Source of the DNA: Candidatus Zixiibacteriota bacterium
GTDB taxonomy: Bacteria; Zixibacteria; MSB-5A5; SM1-73
Length of the DNA stretch: 12,022 bases
Assembly (NCBI GenBank): GCA_023127875.1
Contig: JAGMFA010000061.1
Location: forward strand, 1-12,022
Direction: 5' to 3'
How positions within the stretch are numbered: the stretch's first letter is position 1; every line of letters starts with the position of its first letter. Below the pieces are notes generated by a model, which worked only from the letters and a program-made list of their open reading frames with translations, did no database searches and was not told the DNA's origin. Position numbers and translations under genes: made by a program. Of the stretch, positions 1-6,591 are shown piece by piece.

Positions 1-54
1 TTGGGCAACTACAGTCCTTAACTATGGAGGCTGTTGAAAAATACCTTAAATATC

Positions 55-90
55 ATTGCGAGGAGTCCCGTCCCGCCTTCGGCGGGATGT
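55..90. repeat. Palindrome-containing intergenic repeat fragment
   Basis: Positions 71-87 form a perfect 7-bp inverted repeat (TCCCGCC, 3-nt loop, GGCGGGA), preceded by ATTGCGAGGAG at 55-65. From memory this combination resembles dispersed palindromic repeats common in environmental bacterial genomes; that is recollection, not a search. No gene is visible in positions 1-131. The hairpin has no T-tract, so I do not call it a terminator of an upstream gene. Confidence 0.4.
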
Positions 91-131
91 GTGATTTGTA
101 TTTGGTATCTATACTTCAATCCAACTTTTAC

Positions 132-159
132 TTGACTTACGACCAAATCCGCTTAAATT
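132..159 (+). promoter_or_regulatory. Possible sigma70-like promoter of the carbamoyltransferase gene
   Basis: TTGACT at 132-137 and TAAATT at 154-159, 16 nt apart, match the TTGACA/TATAAT consensus at 5/6 and 4/6 positions. A start near 166 would give a leader of about 63 nt, containing the 14-bp repeats and the hairpin described next. The call rests only on this match and on position. The organism's promoter consensus is unknown. Confidence 0.3.
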
Positions 160-168
160 TGTCAAGAA

Positions 169-223
169 ATTCCTTCAGGATGAATCCTGCAGGATGAACC
201 TTTCAGGATGTATCCGAAAGGAG
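169..223 (+). promoter_or_regulatory. Leader with three 14-bp repeats and a hairpin over the Shine-Dalgarno
   Basis: Three tandem 14-bp units start at 169, 183 and 197, each ending in CAGGATG. The ribosome binding site AAAGGAG (217-223) lies 5 nt before the ATG at 229. CCTTTC (199-204) is complementary to GAAAGG (216-221), with GGA/TCC also able to pair inside, so a hairpin can hide the site. ATCCTG (184-189) can pair instead with CAGGAT at 190-195 (an abutting palindrome) or at 204-209. The latter pairing would break the hiding hairpin. Pairings are read directly; a regulatory role is inference. Confidence 0.4.
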
Positions 224-228
224 ACCAA

Positions 229-1131
229 ATGAGCGAGGATTTTCTAACTATAACAGATTTCACCACAGCGGAAATAAAAGAGACCTTTCAACTGGCTCTG
301 GATATGAAGTCAAAAAAGATTGCGCCGCTTCCGCTAAAGGATAAAGCGGTGGCATGCATCTTCCTTAAGCCGTCACTTCGCACCAGAGTAAGCTTTGAGG
401 TGGGGATCGGTCAACTGGGAGGGAAGTCCCTCTATATCACCGGGGACGAGATCGGGTTGGGCAAGCGGGAATCTGTATACGATGCTGCCAAAGTTCTCTC
501 CCGGTTTGTGGACATGATAATGATAAGGGCTTTTGATCATAAGGAGGTGGAAAAATTAGCCCAACATGCAGAGGTTCCGGTGATCAACGGTCTGACCGAT
601 CTTTTGCATCCTTGCCAGGTTATGGGGGATATGTTGACTATTCTTGAGAAGAAAGGGAGGGTGGACGGACTAACCATCGTCTACTTAGGTGATGGCAATA
701 ACGTGGCTAATTCCTGGATTAACGCCTCCACCAGATTCTCCTTTAACCTTCGGATCGGCACTTCACCTGAAACCAAGCCGGATGGGAATATCCTCAAGAC
801 TGCTCAGAAAAGTGGCTTAAGTCAAATAACCGTGACCTTCAATCCGAAAGAAGCAATAAAGGATGCGGATGTGGTCTATACAGACGTGTGGGCGAGCATG
901 GGGCAGAAGGATCTCTCCGAGCAGAGGAGAAAGCTTCTCAAAGATTTTCAGGTCAACTATGATCTGCTAAAGCAAGCTAAAAGTGATTGCATCGTGATGC
1001 ACTGCCTGCCGGCAAACAGAGGAGAGGAGATCACAGATGAGGTGATGGATGGTCCCCATTCGGTGGTGTTTGATCAAGCGGAAAACAGACTTCATGCCCA
1101 AAAAGCCATCATGGTGAAGCTTTTGAGTTGA
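229..1131 (+). CDS. argF: Ornithine carbamoyltransferase
   Basis: This cytosolic enzyme condenses carbamoyl phosphate and ornithine to citrulline and phosphate, in arginine synthesis or, run in reverse, in arginine catabolism. The 300-residue product is normal length. The carbamoyl-phosphate loop is S49-L-R-T-R53. HPCQ is at 127-130, the DGNNV turn at 155-159, the ornithine-binding D219-V-W-A-S-M-G225 at the end of the sixth decade of the C-terminal domain, and HCLP at 258-261. The SMG loop favours ornithine over acetyl- or succinyl-ornithine as substrate. Oddly, residue 50 is Leu where most family members have Thr or Gly. An in-frame ATG at 208 exists, but the strong AAAGGAG sits 5 nt before the ATG at 229, so 229 is preferred. 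No other arginine gene is in view, so the direction of use is unknown. The last codons lie inside a duplicated repeat. The family call is secure; argF rather than arcB is a default. Confidence 0.95.
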   Translation: MSEDFLTITDFTTAEIKETFQLALDMKSKKIAPLPLKDKAVACIFLKPSLRTRVSFEVGIGQLGGKSLYITGDEIGLGKRESVYDAAKVLSRFVDMIMIRAFDHKEVEKLAQHAEVPVINGLTDLLHPCQVMGDMLTILEKKGRVDGLTIVYLGDGNNVANSWINASTRFSFNLRIGTSPETKPDGNILKTAQKSGLSQITVTFNPKEAIKDADVVYTDVWASMGQKDLSEQRRKLLKDFQVNYDLLKQAKSDCIVMHCLPANRGEEITDEVMDGPHSVVFDQAENRLHAQKAIMVKLLS

Positions 1132-1305
1132 AGGTGAGATTATTCAAGAGATTTTGCGTTCTGTAAAAAATCGCGTAGGCAAGCCTTCATGGCTTGCCAG
1201 CCAAGGCGTAAAACCTTAACTTTTGAGTTGAAGCCGAGAGCATTCAAGAAATTTTGCATTTTTTAAAAAATCGCGTAGGCAAGCCTTCACGGCTTGCTAG
1301 CCAAG
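1120..1305. repeat. 100-bp tandem direct duplication
   Basis: Positions 1121-1205 match 1221-1305 at 75 of 85 bases by hand alignment without gaps, an exact 100-bp period. Each copy begins with TTTTGAGTTGAAG, whose first copy is the end of the carbamoyltransferase gene including its TGA. Each copy carries an inverted repeat: GGCAAGCC/GGCTTGCC at 1178-1185/1191-1198 in copy 1, with one changed base in copy 2 (1278-1298). After 1205/1305 the copies diverge. Confidence 0.85.
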
Positions 1306-1325
1306 CCATGAAGGCTTGGCTACGC
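1273..1325. repeat. Nested inverted repeat (REP-like)
   Basis: The arm 1273-1289 is complementary to 1309-1325 at 16 of 17 positions. The 19-nt centre (1290-1308) is itself nearly palindromic, and AGCCAAGCC (1299-1307) pairs perfectly with GGCTTGGCT (1313-1321) as an alternative hairpin. No T-tract follows, so this resembles a repetitive extragenic palindrome more than a rho-independent terminator. It partly overlaps the second copy of the 100-bp duplication. Confidence 0.7.
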
Positions 1326-1389
1326 TAAGAATTAATTCCTTAGAAAAAATTACTATAAATACTTTGAGATTTCTTAGAAAGGTCCCAAA

Positions 1390-2928
1390 ATGGCAAAGAT
1401 CGTAGAATGTGTTCCTAATTTCAGTGAAGGAAGAAGACCAGAGGTGATTGGCGCTATCTTGGGCGAGATCAAATCGGTGCCCGGGGTTCTGCTTTTAGAC
1501 CGGGAGATGGACAAAGATCACAACCGCGCGGTAGTAACCTTTGTGGGCGGACCGGAAGAAGTTAGGTCTGCCGCCTTCAAAGCCATTGCCAAAGCCACCC
1601 AGTTGATAGATATGGAGAAGCATCAGGGTGAGCATCCCCGTATGGGCGCAACCGATGTGGTCCCCTTTATTCCCATCTCCGAAGTGACTCAACAAGATTG
1701 CGTGGTGCTGGCTGAGCAATTAGGAAAAGAGGTAGGGGAGAAGCTTCAAATTCCGGTCTACCTATATGAAGCGGCGGCTAAAAGACCGGATCGGGTTAAT
1801 CTGGCGCAGGTAAGAAAAGGGGAATATGAGGGGATAAAGGTTGAGATAGAGACCAATCCCGACAGAAAGCCGGATTTTGGCCCGCCCAAAATGCACCCTT
1901 CCGCTGGAGCCGTTGCCATCGGCGCCAGAATGTTTTTGATCGCCTTCAACGTGTATCTGGGAACTCCCTATGTGGGAATAGCGAAAAAGATAGCTAAGTC
2001 GATCAGGTTCTCAGGCGGCGGTTTTCGATTCTGTAAGGCCTTGGGCTTTGAGATCAAAGAGAGAGGATTGGCCCAGATCTCCATGAATCTGGTGAACTAC
2101 AAGAAGACCACCATCTTCCGGGTATTTGAGATGATCAAAGCTGAGGCAGAGAGATTCGGAGTTCCCATTGTCTCCAGCGAAATAGTTGGTTTGACACCTC
2201 AGGATGCACTTCTGGATGTGGCAGAATATTATCTCCGGCTGGAGAATTTCAAGAAGGAGCAGGTTCTGGAGAACAAGCTGATGACCTTTGCCGGTGGGGA
2301 AAAGGAAGGGCTGAAAGGATTCATAGACCAGGTGGCTTCGTCCTCTCCTGCTCCGGGTGGGGGAAGCGTTTCTGCCGCCTGCGGTGCCTTAGCTGGCGCT
2401 CTCTCCTCCATGGTATGCCGGTTGACCATAGGAAAGAAAAAATTCAAAGAAGTGACGGATGAGCTGAAAGAGGTTTTAGAAAAAGCCGAAGAGATCAAAA
2501 AACAGATGGAAGAGTTCATCGTCAAGGACGCTGAAAGTTTCGACCAGGTTATGGATGCCATGAAACTCCCCAAATACACGGATGAGGAGAAGGAGAAACG
2601 AAATCTGGCGATTCAGGAGGCGACCAAAGGTGCTATATCCGTTCCACTTCAGGTGATGGAGAGGGGACTTCTGGCACTGAAATTAAGCCAGATAGTAGTT
2701 GAAAAGGGGAACCCCAATATGGTCTCAGATGCAGGTGTGTCGGCGCTTACGGCAAAGACAGCGTTGGAGGGGGCGTATTTAAATGTTAGAATTAACTTAA
2801 ATTCTATTGACGACCAGAATTTTGTAACCTCCACCAGAGAGAAAGCAGATGCCCTAAAGAGAGAAGCTTTACTTTTAGCCCAAGAGATTGAAAGAAAGGT
2901 GGAAGAAAAATTAACCGGAACTCAGTGA
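1390..2928 (+). CDS. ftcD: Bifunctional glutamate formiminotransferase / formimino-THF cyclodeaminase
   Basis: The enzyme moves the formimino group of N-formimino-glutamate (from histidine breakdown) to tetrahydrofolate, then deaminates and cyclises it to 5,10-methenyl-THF and ammonia. Residues 1-300 are the formiminotransferase part: it starts with VECVPNFSEGR and has the catalytic histidine at H82 in E-H-P-R-M-G-A-T-D, the same number as in the mammalian enzyme as I recall it. Residues about 306-505 are the all-helical cyclodeaminase, with the P-A-P-G-G-G-S-V-S-A signature at 320-329 and S446-D447 in a conserved-looking segment. At 512 residues it is close to the animal fusion (about 540) with a short linker; many bacteria encode the two parts separately. 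An AAAGG precedes the ATG by about 8 nt. The next gene begins 6 nt downstream, indicating an operon. No other histidine-degradation gene is visible here. Confidence 0.95.
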   Translation: MAKIVECVPNFSEGRRPEVIGAILGEIKSVPGVLLLDREMDKDHNRAVVTFVGGPEEVRSAAFKAIAKATQLIDMEKHQGEHPRMGATDVVPFIPISEVTQQDCVVLAEQLGKEVGEKLQIPVYLYEAAAKRPDRVNLAQVRKGEYEGIKVEIETNPDRKPDFGPPKMHPSAGAVAIGARMFLIAFNVYLGTPYVGIAKKIAKSIRFSGGGFRFCKALGFEIKERGLAQISMNLVNYKKTTIFRVFEMIKAEAERFGVPIVSSEIVGLTPQDALLDVAEYYLRLENFKKEQVLENKLMTFAGGEKEGLKGFIDQVASSSPAPGGGSVSAACGALAGALSSMVCRLTIGKKKFKEVTDELKEVLEKAEEIKKQMEEFIVKDAESFDQVMDAMKLPKYTDEEKEKRNLAIQEATKGAISVPLQVMERGLLALKLSQIVVEKGNPNMVSDAGVSALTAKTALEGAYLNVRINLNSIDDQNFVTSTREKADALKREALLLAQEIERKVEEKLTGTQ

Positions 2929-2934
2929 ATTTAC

Positions 2935-3765
2935 ATGCAAAAACGTTGGATAGATCTGCACATTCATACTACTGCCTCTGACGGTTTGCTTACCCCTGTG
3001 CAGGTGGTTGAAATTGCCAAAAAAGAAGGACTTCCCGCCATCTCCATCACTGATCATGACACCATCGATGGATATCAAGCCGCAAAAAAGAGGGCGGAGG
3101 AATTAGAAATTGAACTCATCCCGGGGATGGAACTTTCCACCTTATACAAAGGAGAGGATTTTCATATTTTGGGATATTTGATTGATTGCGAAAATCCCGA
3201 ATTCTTAAAGAAGATAAACAGTTTTCAGGAGGAGAGACGGATCCGAGGGGAGGAGATGGTGGAAAAGTTGAATGAGCTGGGAATAGACTTGAGCATGGAG
3301 ACGGTAAAAAACATAGCGGGGAAAGGCGCAATGGGAAGACCTCACTTAGCTGATGCCTTACTCAAAGAGGAGTTTGTGCATACTTATGAAGAAGCTTTTG
3401 CCAGATATATAGGTTATCATGCTCCAGCTTATGTCCCTAAGAGATTCTTGACTCCCCAGGAGGGGATTGAGTTAATCCATCTGGTTCGAGGGGTGGCAGT
3501 TCTGGCTCATCCTGGAACCTGCCGATCACAACACGCCATCTATGATTTCCTCCAGTTGGGTCTGGACGGAATTGAAGCCTATCATTCCAAACACGACCGG
3601 GAGACAACCCAACATTACATTAACCTAGCTAATAAACTGGGCTTGATCTATACTGGGGGCTCGGACTGTCATGGCAGAAGAGGAAGAAAGGTTTTAATCG
3701 GGACAATGAAAGTGCCTTATAAGTGTCTGGAGACATTGCGAAAGGTGAAAGAAGAAAATTATTAA
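2935..3765 (+). CDS. PHP-domain metal-dependent phosphoesterase (TrpH/YciV type)
   Basis: PHP (polymerase and histidinol phosphatase) domain hydrolase of 276 residues, normal for the YciV/RNase AM group (about 280-290). Members act on 3',5'-nucleoside bisphosphates or trim RNA 5' ends; which applies here is not decidable from sequence. Metal-ligand motifs are complete and in family order: H9-I-H11, D16, D40-H41, E66 in GMELS, H77 in DFHILGY, H192 in AHPG, and D244-C-H246 in GGSDCHG. The insertion between H77 and H192, with GRPHLADAL around 135-143, is typical of this group. The ATG lies 6 nt after the formiminotransferase stop and has no strong ribosome site of its own, so it is probably cotranscribed and translationally coupled. 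No metabolic link to the folate enzyme is obvious. Confidence 0.9.
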   Translation: MQKRWIDLHIHTTASDGLLTPVQVVEIAKKEGLPAISITDHDTIDGYQAAKKRAEELEIELIPGMELSTLYKGEDFHILGYLIDCENPEFLKKINSFQEERRIRGEEMVEKLNELGIDLSMETVKNIAGKGAMGRPHLADALLKEEFVHTYEEAFARYIGYHAPAYVPKRFLTPQEGIELIHLVRGVAVLAHPGTCRSQHAIYDFLQLGLDGIEAYHSKHDRETTQHYINLANKLGLIYTGGSDCHGRRGRKVLIGTMKVPYKCLETLRKVKEENY

Positions 3766-3771
3766 AATCAA

Positions 3772-3827
3772 TGATGGATGACGGATGACGTATAACGAAT
3801 AGAAAATAACAAATAACTGACCACTGA
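3772..3827. repeat. Degenerate heptanucleotide tandem repeat
   Basis: Starting 7 nt after the phosphoesterase stop, the sequence reads in a 7-nt register for eight units: TGATGGA, TGACGGA, TGACGTA, then TAACGAA and further TA-starting units that drift, ending with CCACTGA. Adjacent units differ at one or two positions near the left end and more toward the right, as in an ageing tandem array. No protein-coding reading is supported. Confidence 0.65.
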
Positions 3828-3840
3828 TTTAATCTGTTCA

Positions 3841-3885
3841 ATCTGTTGGGAAACTATCTGTTGGGAAATTATCTGTTGGGAAATT
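3841..3885. repeat. Three tandem 15-bp repeats
   Basis: Three copies of ATCTGTTGGGAAATT start at 3841, 3856 and 3871; the first has one C for T, the others are identical. A partial unit (ATCTGTT) precedes at 3832 and ATCTT follows at 3886. The remaining gap, 3886-3980, is AT-rich and probably contains the promoter of the next gene, but I found no convincing -35/-10 pair. Confidence 0.85.
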
Positions 3886-3980
3886 ATCTTGAGGCAACAA
3901 GACTCGTTTCGCATATTAGCCATCATCTAAAAAGCAAAATTTTGTAATAAATAGGTCTACATCTGATTAAAGGGAGAGAT

Positions 3981-5873
3981 ATGATGAAGAGAATCTTTTT
4001 TTTAGCCTTTTTTCTTCTTATTTTTCAAAACGCTCAGGGAGAAGAGCAGAAATTGAGCCAGGCGTATGAACAGCGGCTATTAGAAAGGGTGAGAGACGTT
4101 TTTTCCATAGAAACTCCCAAAGAGGAGGTCGAACGTCCCATTTGCGCCACGCCGATCTTTGTGGAGATCAATTTTAACAAGCATCGATTTTCTGCAAAAA
4201 CAGCACAACTTCTGAAGCCTTACATCTCCCGCCCGGATTTTGGAGAAAACCCGAAATATACTTTTGACTCCTCTGACGATCATTTCAAGATCCACTACAC
4301 CCGCACTGGAGAAGATGCAGTTTTTCAAGCTGATGTGGACGTCAATCCGATGGACGGTGTGCCGGATTATGTAAACCGCTGTGCAGACATTTTTGATTCG
4401 GTGTGGGCAAAGGAGGTGGATGAATTGGGATATAACCCGCCCCCTAAAGACGACTGGTATCAACCTAACGGCGGAGATGATAAATACGATGTATATCTGA
4501 AGAATATAGATCCGAAGTATTACGGCTACACCGCCCCGGAGACCTCCTCAGTAGCAAACCCAATCTCTTATACCAGCTACATTGTGGTGCGAAATGATTA
4601 CAGCGGGTATGGCGGTTATGAAGACAAGCTGGACTACCTAAGAGTCACGGCTGCTCATGAATTCTTTCATGCCATTCAGATGGGCTATGATGCCTCCGAA
4701 TTCGAATTTGATGATCCCTATGATCAAAATACCTATAAACCCTATTGGATGGAGATGACGGCTGTCTGGATGGAGGATATAGTCTATGACCATGTAAATG
4801 ATTATCTGAATTATCTTCCATCTTTTTTTAATTATCCTGAATGGTCTCTTAAGACTTTTAGCTACTGGGGTAAAATGCCCGATAGCGCTTACCATCCCTA
4901 CGCCAGTTGCGTTTGGCCCATGTATCTTCAGGAAAGATTTGATACCACCATAATAAAAGATATCTGGGAAGGGTGTAAGGTTCCCGGAAACAATGCCATA
5001 GACGATCCGGGTGGTGGGTCTGCTACAGATAAAGCCTTGCAGAAATGGGGGTGGACTTTTGAGGAGGCTTTTCGGGAATTCACGGTGTGGAATTATTTTA
5101 CCGGAGATAGAGCTCGAACTCAACTTTTTTACTCGGAAGGTAATCTGTTTCCGCAGGTAAAAGTGGAACATTCACATGATTTCCACAGCAGCGATTCAGT
5201 ATACTCTCCGTCAGGTCCAAATCATCCTTACGGTCTGGGGTCCAATTATGTTGTTTTTAAACCCGAAGAGAAGCAAGGGGGAATAAAACTTGCCTTTTCG
5301 CCAGCCAGCGAGGAATATGATTTTGAGATTTCAGCGTTGGGATACAACAAGGAGGTTAACGAGCCGGTTAGCCACGAATTCCAGATTAACCACCAGACAG
5401 GTTCTGCTGAGGCGGACATCTATAATTGGACCTTCTACAATGAGATAATAATGATCCCAGCCGCCACCAGCCGAAATGGATATTCATATTTTCCATACAC
5501 TTATTCCGCAGTATTTGATAGTTCCTACCATGGGGATTATCCTTTTCCCCAGAAGGATTGGATTGGGCAAAATTTTCCTAATCCATTCGTCATTAAAAGT
5601 AGCTCCGATTCTACGTATTTCCCTTTCATTTTATCTTCGGTCAGTGAAGTGAAAATTGACGTGTTTACCGTTTCAGGAGAATTAGTTTGGGACTATCCCC
5701 CTCCGGAGAAGGAGGGGGAAGAGTGGACGATCGGGGATTACACGAAGCGTGGCAGATGCCCGGCCTGGGACGGGAGAAATCAAAAGGGGGAATATGTCGC
5801 TTCTGGTGTCTATATTTACCAGGTGAAGACCAAGAGTTCTACCGTGGTTAAGAAGATAGCGGTGATCAGGTGA
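3981..5873 (+). CDS. Exported HExxH metallopeptidase-like protein with C-terminal sorting domain
   Basis: A 630-residue exported protein resembling the MXAN_6640 type of putative metalloproteases. A signal peptide is clear (K3-R4, hydrophobic 5-16, likely cut after NAQG at 20). The zinc motif is H226-E-F-F-H230 in TAAHEFFHAIQ, with a third-ligand candidate E258 in WMEMTAVW 28 residues further on, matching gluzincin geometry. D-rich stretches at 119-129 and 166-170 could bind calcium. Residues about 533-630 form a FlgD-Ig-like/type IX sorting domain (QNFPNPF, WDGRNQKGEYVASGVYIYQVK, ending KKIAVIR), implying the protein is delivered to the surface or medium and the tail removed or anchored. Of the two adjacent ATGs the first is used here; GGGAGAG precedes it by about 3 nt, and the second may be equally good. 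The stop overlaps the next gene. Substrate unknown; proteolytic activity is inferred. Confidence 0.8.
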   Translation: MMKRIFFLAFFLLIFQNAQGEEQKLSQAYEQRLLERVRDVFSIETPKEEVERPICATPIFVEINFNKHRFSAKTAQLLKPYISRPDFGENPKYTFDSSDDHFKIHYTRTGEDAVFQADVDVNPMDGVPDYVNRCADIFDSVWAKEVDELGYNPPPKDDWYQPNGGDDKYDVYLKNIDPKYYGYTAPETSSVANPISYTSYIVVRNDYSGYGGYEDKLDYLRVTAAHEFFHAIQMGYDASEFEFDDPYDQNTYKPYWMEMTAVWMEDIVYDHVNDYLNYLPSFFNYPEWSLKTFSYWGKMPDSAYHPYASCVWPMYLQERFDTTIIKDIWEGCKVPGNNAIDDPGGGSATDKALQKWGWTFEEAFREFTVWNYFTGDRARTQLFYSEGNLFPQVKVEHSHDFHSSDSVYSPSGPNHPYGLGSNYVVFKPEEKQGGIKLAFSPASEEYDFEISALGYNKEVNEPVSHEFQINHQTGSAEADIYNWTFYNEIIMIPAATSRNGYSYFPYTYSAVFDSSYHGDYPFPQKDWIGQNFPNPFVIKSSSDSTYFPFILSSVSEVKIDVFTVSGELVWDYPPPEKEGEEWTIGDYTKRGRCPAWDGRNQKGEYVASGVYIYQVKTKSSTVVKKIAVIR

Positions 5874-6403
5874 GTTTTTCTGCCAAAAAGCTTGCCCTAA
5901 CGGGAATTCTGATCGCCTTAGCTATAGCTTTGAAGCTTCCTATACTTTCTGTTCCAAACGTCGAATTTTTTACCTTCATAGTCTTTTCCTCCGGATATCT
6001 TTTGGGGATGACAGGGGGAATATTGGTAGGGATTATCTCCATATCAATCTATACCACCCTTATCACCCCATACGGCTTACCTCCATTGCCCATAGCTTTT
6101 GCCCAGATTTTCTGCATGGCTCTGATCGGATTTGCCGGAGGGCTGGCTTTTAAATTCAATGTAGTTCCTCTTAAACGAAATTCCACTTTGCGGTCATTCT
6201 TTCCTTTTTTGATTATGGGAATTTTTGGTCTGATCCTGACCATAATTTATGACCTGTTCACCAATTTAGCTACTGCGTTTGTGATAGGTCAATTTCTACC
6301 AGTGATGGTTGCCGCCATTCCCTTTGCGCTTATTCACATTCTTTCAAACGTTATCATCTTTGTGGTCTTGGCTCCCCTGCTTTTGAAGATGTCGGTTTTG
6401 TAG
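5870..6403 (+). CDS. ECF-type transporter substrate-binding (S) component-like membrane protein
   Basis: A 177-residue, very hydrophobic protein with about five to six membrane segments (roughly 8-28, 33-62, 70-94, 107-135 and 138-175) and no signal peptide. Size, topology and the A16-x-x-x-A20 pattern in the first helix match S components of energy-coupling-factor transporters, which bind vitamins or their precursors and dock on a shared EcfA-EcfA'-EcfT module. No ATPase or T subunit is in the window, fitting the type II arrangement in which the module is encoded elsewhere. The substrate cannot be assigned. Translation starts at GTG, sharing GTGA with the stop of the peptidase gene, a 4-nt overlap that suggests translational coupling. 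The TAG stop lies inside a palindromic repeat. A different small integral membrane family is possible. Confidence 0.7.
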   Translation: MSFSAKKLALTGILIALAIALKLPILSVPNVEFFTFIVFSSGYLLGMTGGILVGIISISIYTTLITPYGLPPLPIAFAQIFCMALIGFAGGLAFKFNVVPLKRNSTLRSFFPFLIMGIFGLILTIIYDLFTNLATAFVIGQFLPVMVAAIPFALIHILSNVIIFVVLAPLLLKMSVL

Positions 6404-6476
6404 ATCGGGTTGCGACCCGTAGTGGAGCTACCCGACAACATTTAAGTGTCGGGCAACCTACGGTAGCCCGACCTAC
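6400..6476. repeat. Palindromic element with terminal inverted repeats at a gene 3' end
   Basis: Ends GTAGATCGGG (6400-6409) and CCCGACCTAC (6467-6476) are inverted repeats matching at 9 of 10 positions. Inside are CGGGT/ACCCG (6405-6418), CCCGACA/TGTCGGG (6431-6437/6447-6453) and TCGGGC/GCCCGA (6449-6454/6466-6471). It is therefore a small multi-hairpin element built on a CCCGAC core. Its left end contains the TAG stop of the transporter gene. It has no coding capacity and may be a REP-like or miniature inverted-repeat element. Confidence 0.7.
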
Positions 6477-6498
6477 TCAAACTCCGAGGCAAAACAGC

Positions 6499-6530
6499 GG
6501 AAGGCTGGCCCAACAATGAGCCAGCCTTCC
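6499..6530 (-). terminator. Strong hairpin between convergent genes, probable terminator
   Basis: GGAAGGCTGGC (6499-6509) and GCCAGCCTTCC (6520-6530) form a perfect 11-bp stem with a 10-nt loop. It lies 61 nt past the stop of the minus-strand subtilisin and 95 nt past the plus-strand transporter stop. On the minus strand the stem is followed by GCTGTTTTG, a short T-run; on the plus strand no T-run follows. It is best read as a weakly tailed terminator for the minus-strand gene, possibly acting on both strands. Confidence 0.5.
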
Positions 6531-6591
6531 TGCCATCCACCCTTGCCTTTGGACACCTCAATGCCCTTTCTCGTGGTCACCCCCTCTGGAG

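Noticed and set aside
71..87. Hairpin as a terminator of a gene to the left
   Set aside because: No T-run follows on either strand and no coding end is visible in positions 1-70.
208..228. Upstream ATG at 208 as the carbamoyltransferase start
   Set aside because: It lies inside the third 14-bp leader repeat and upstream of the strong AAAGGAG; the ATG at 229 has ideal spacing and a normal N-terminus.
229..1131. N-acetyl- or N-succinyl-ornithine carbamoyltransferase, suggested by SLRTR
   Set aside because: The ornithine-binding DVWASMG loop and HCLPANRG are of the ornithine type.
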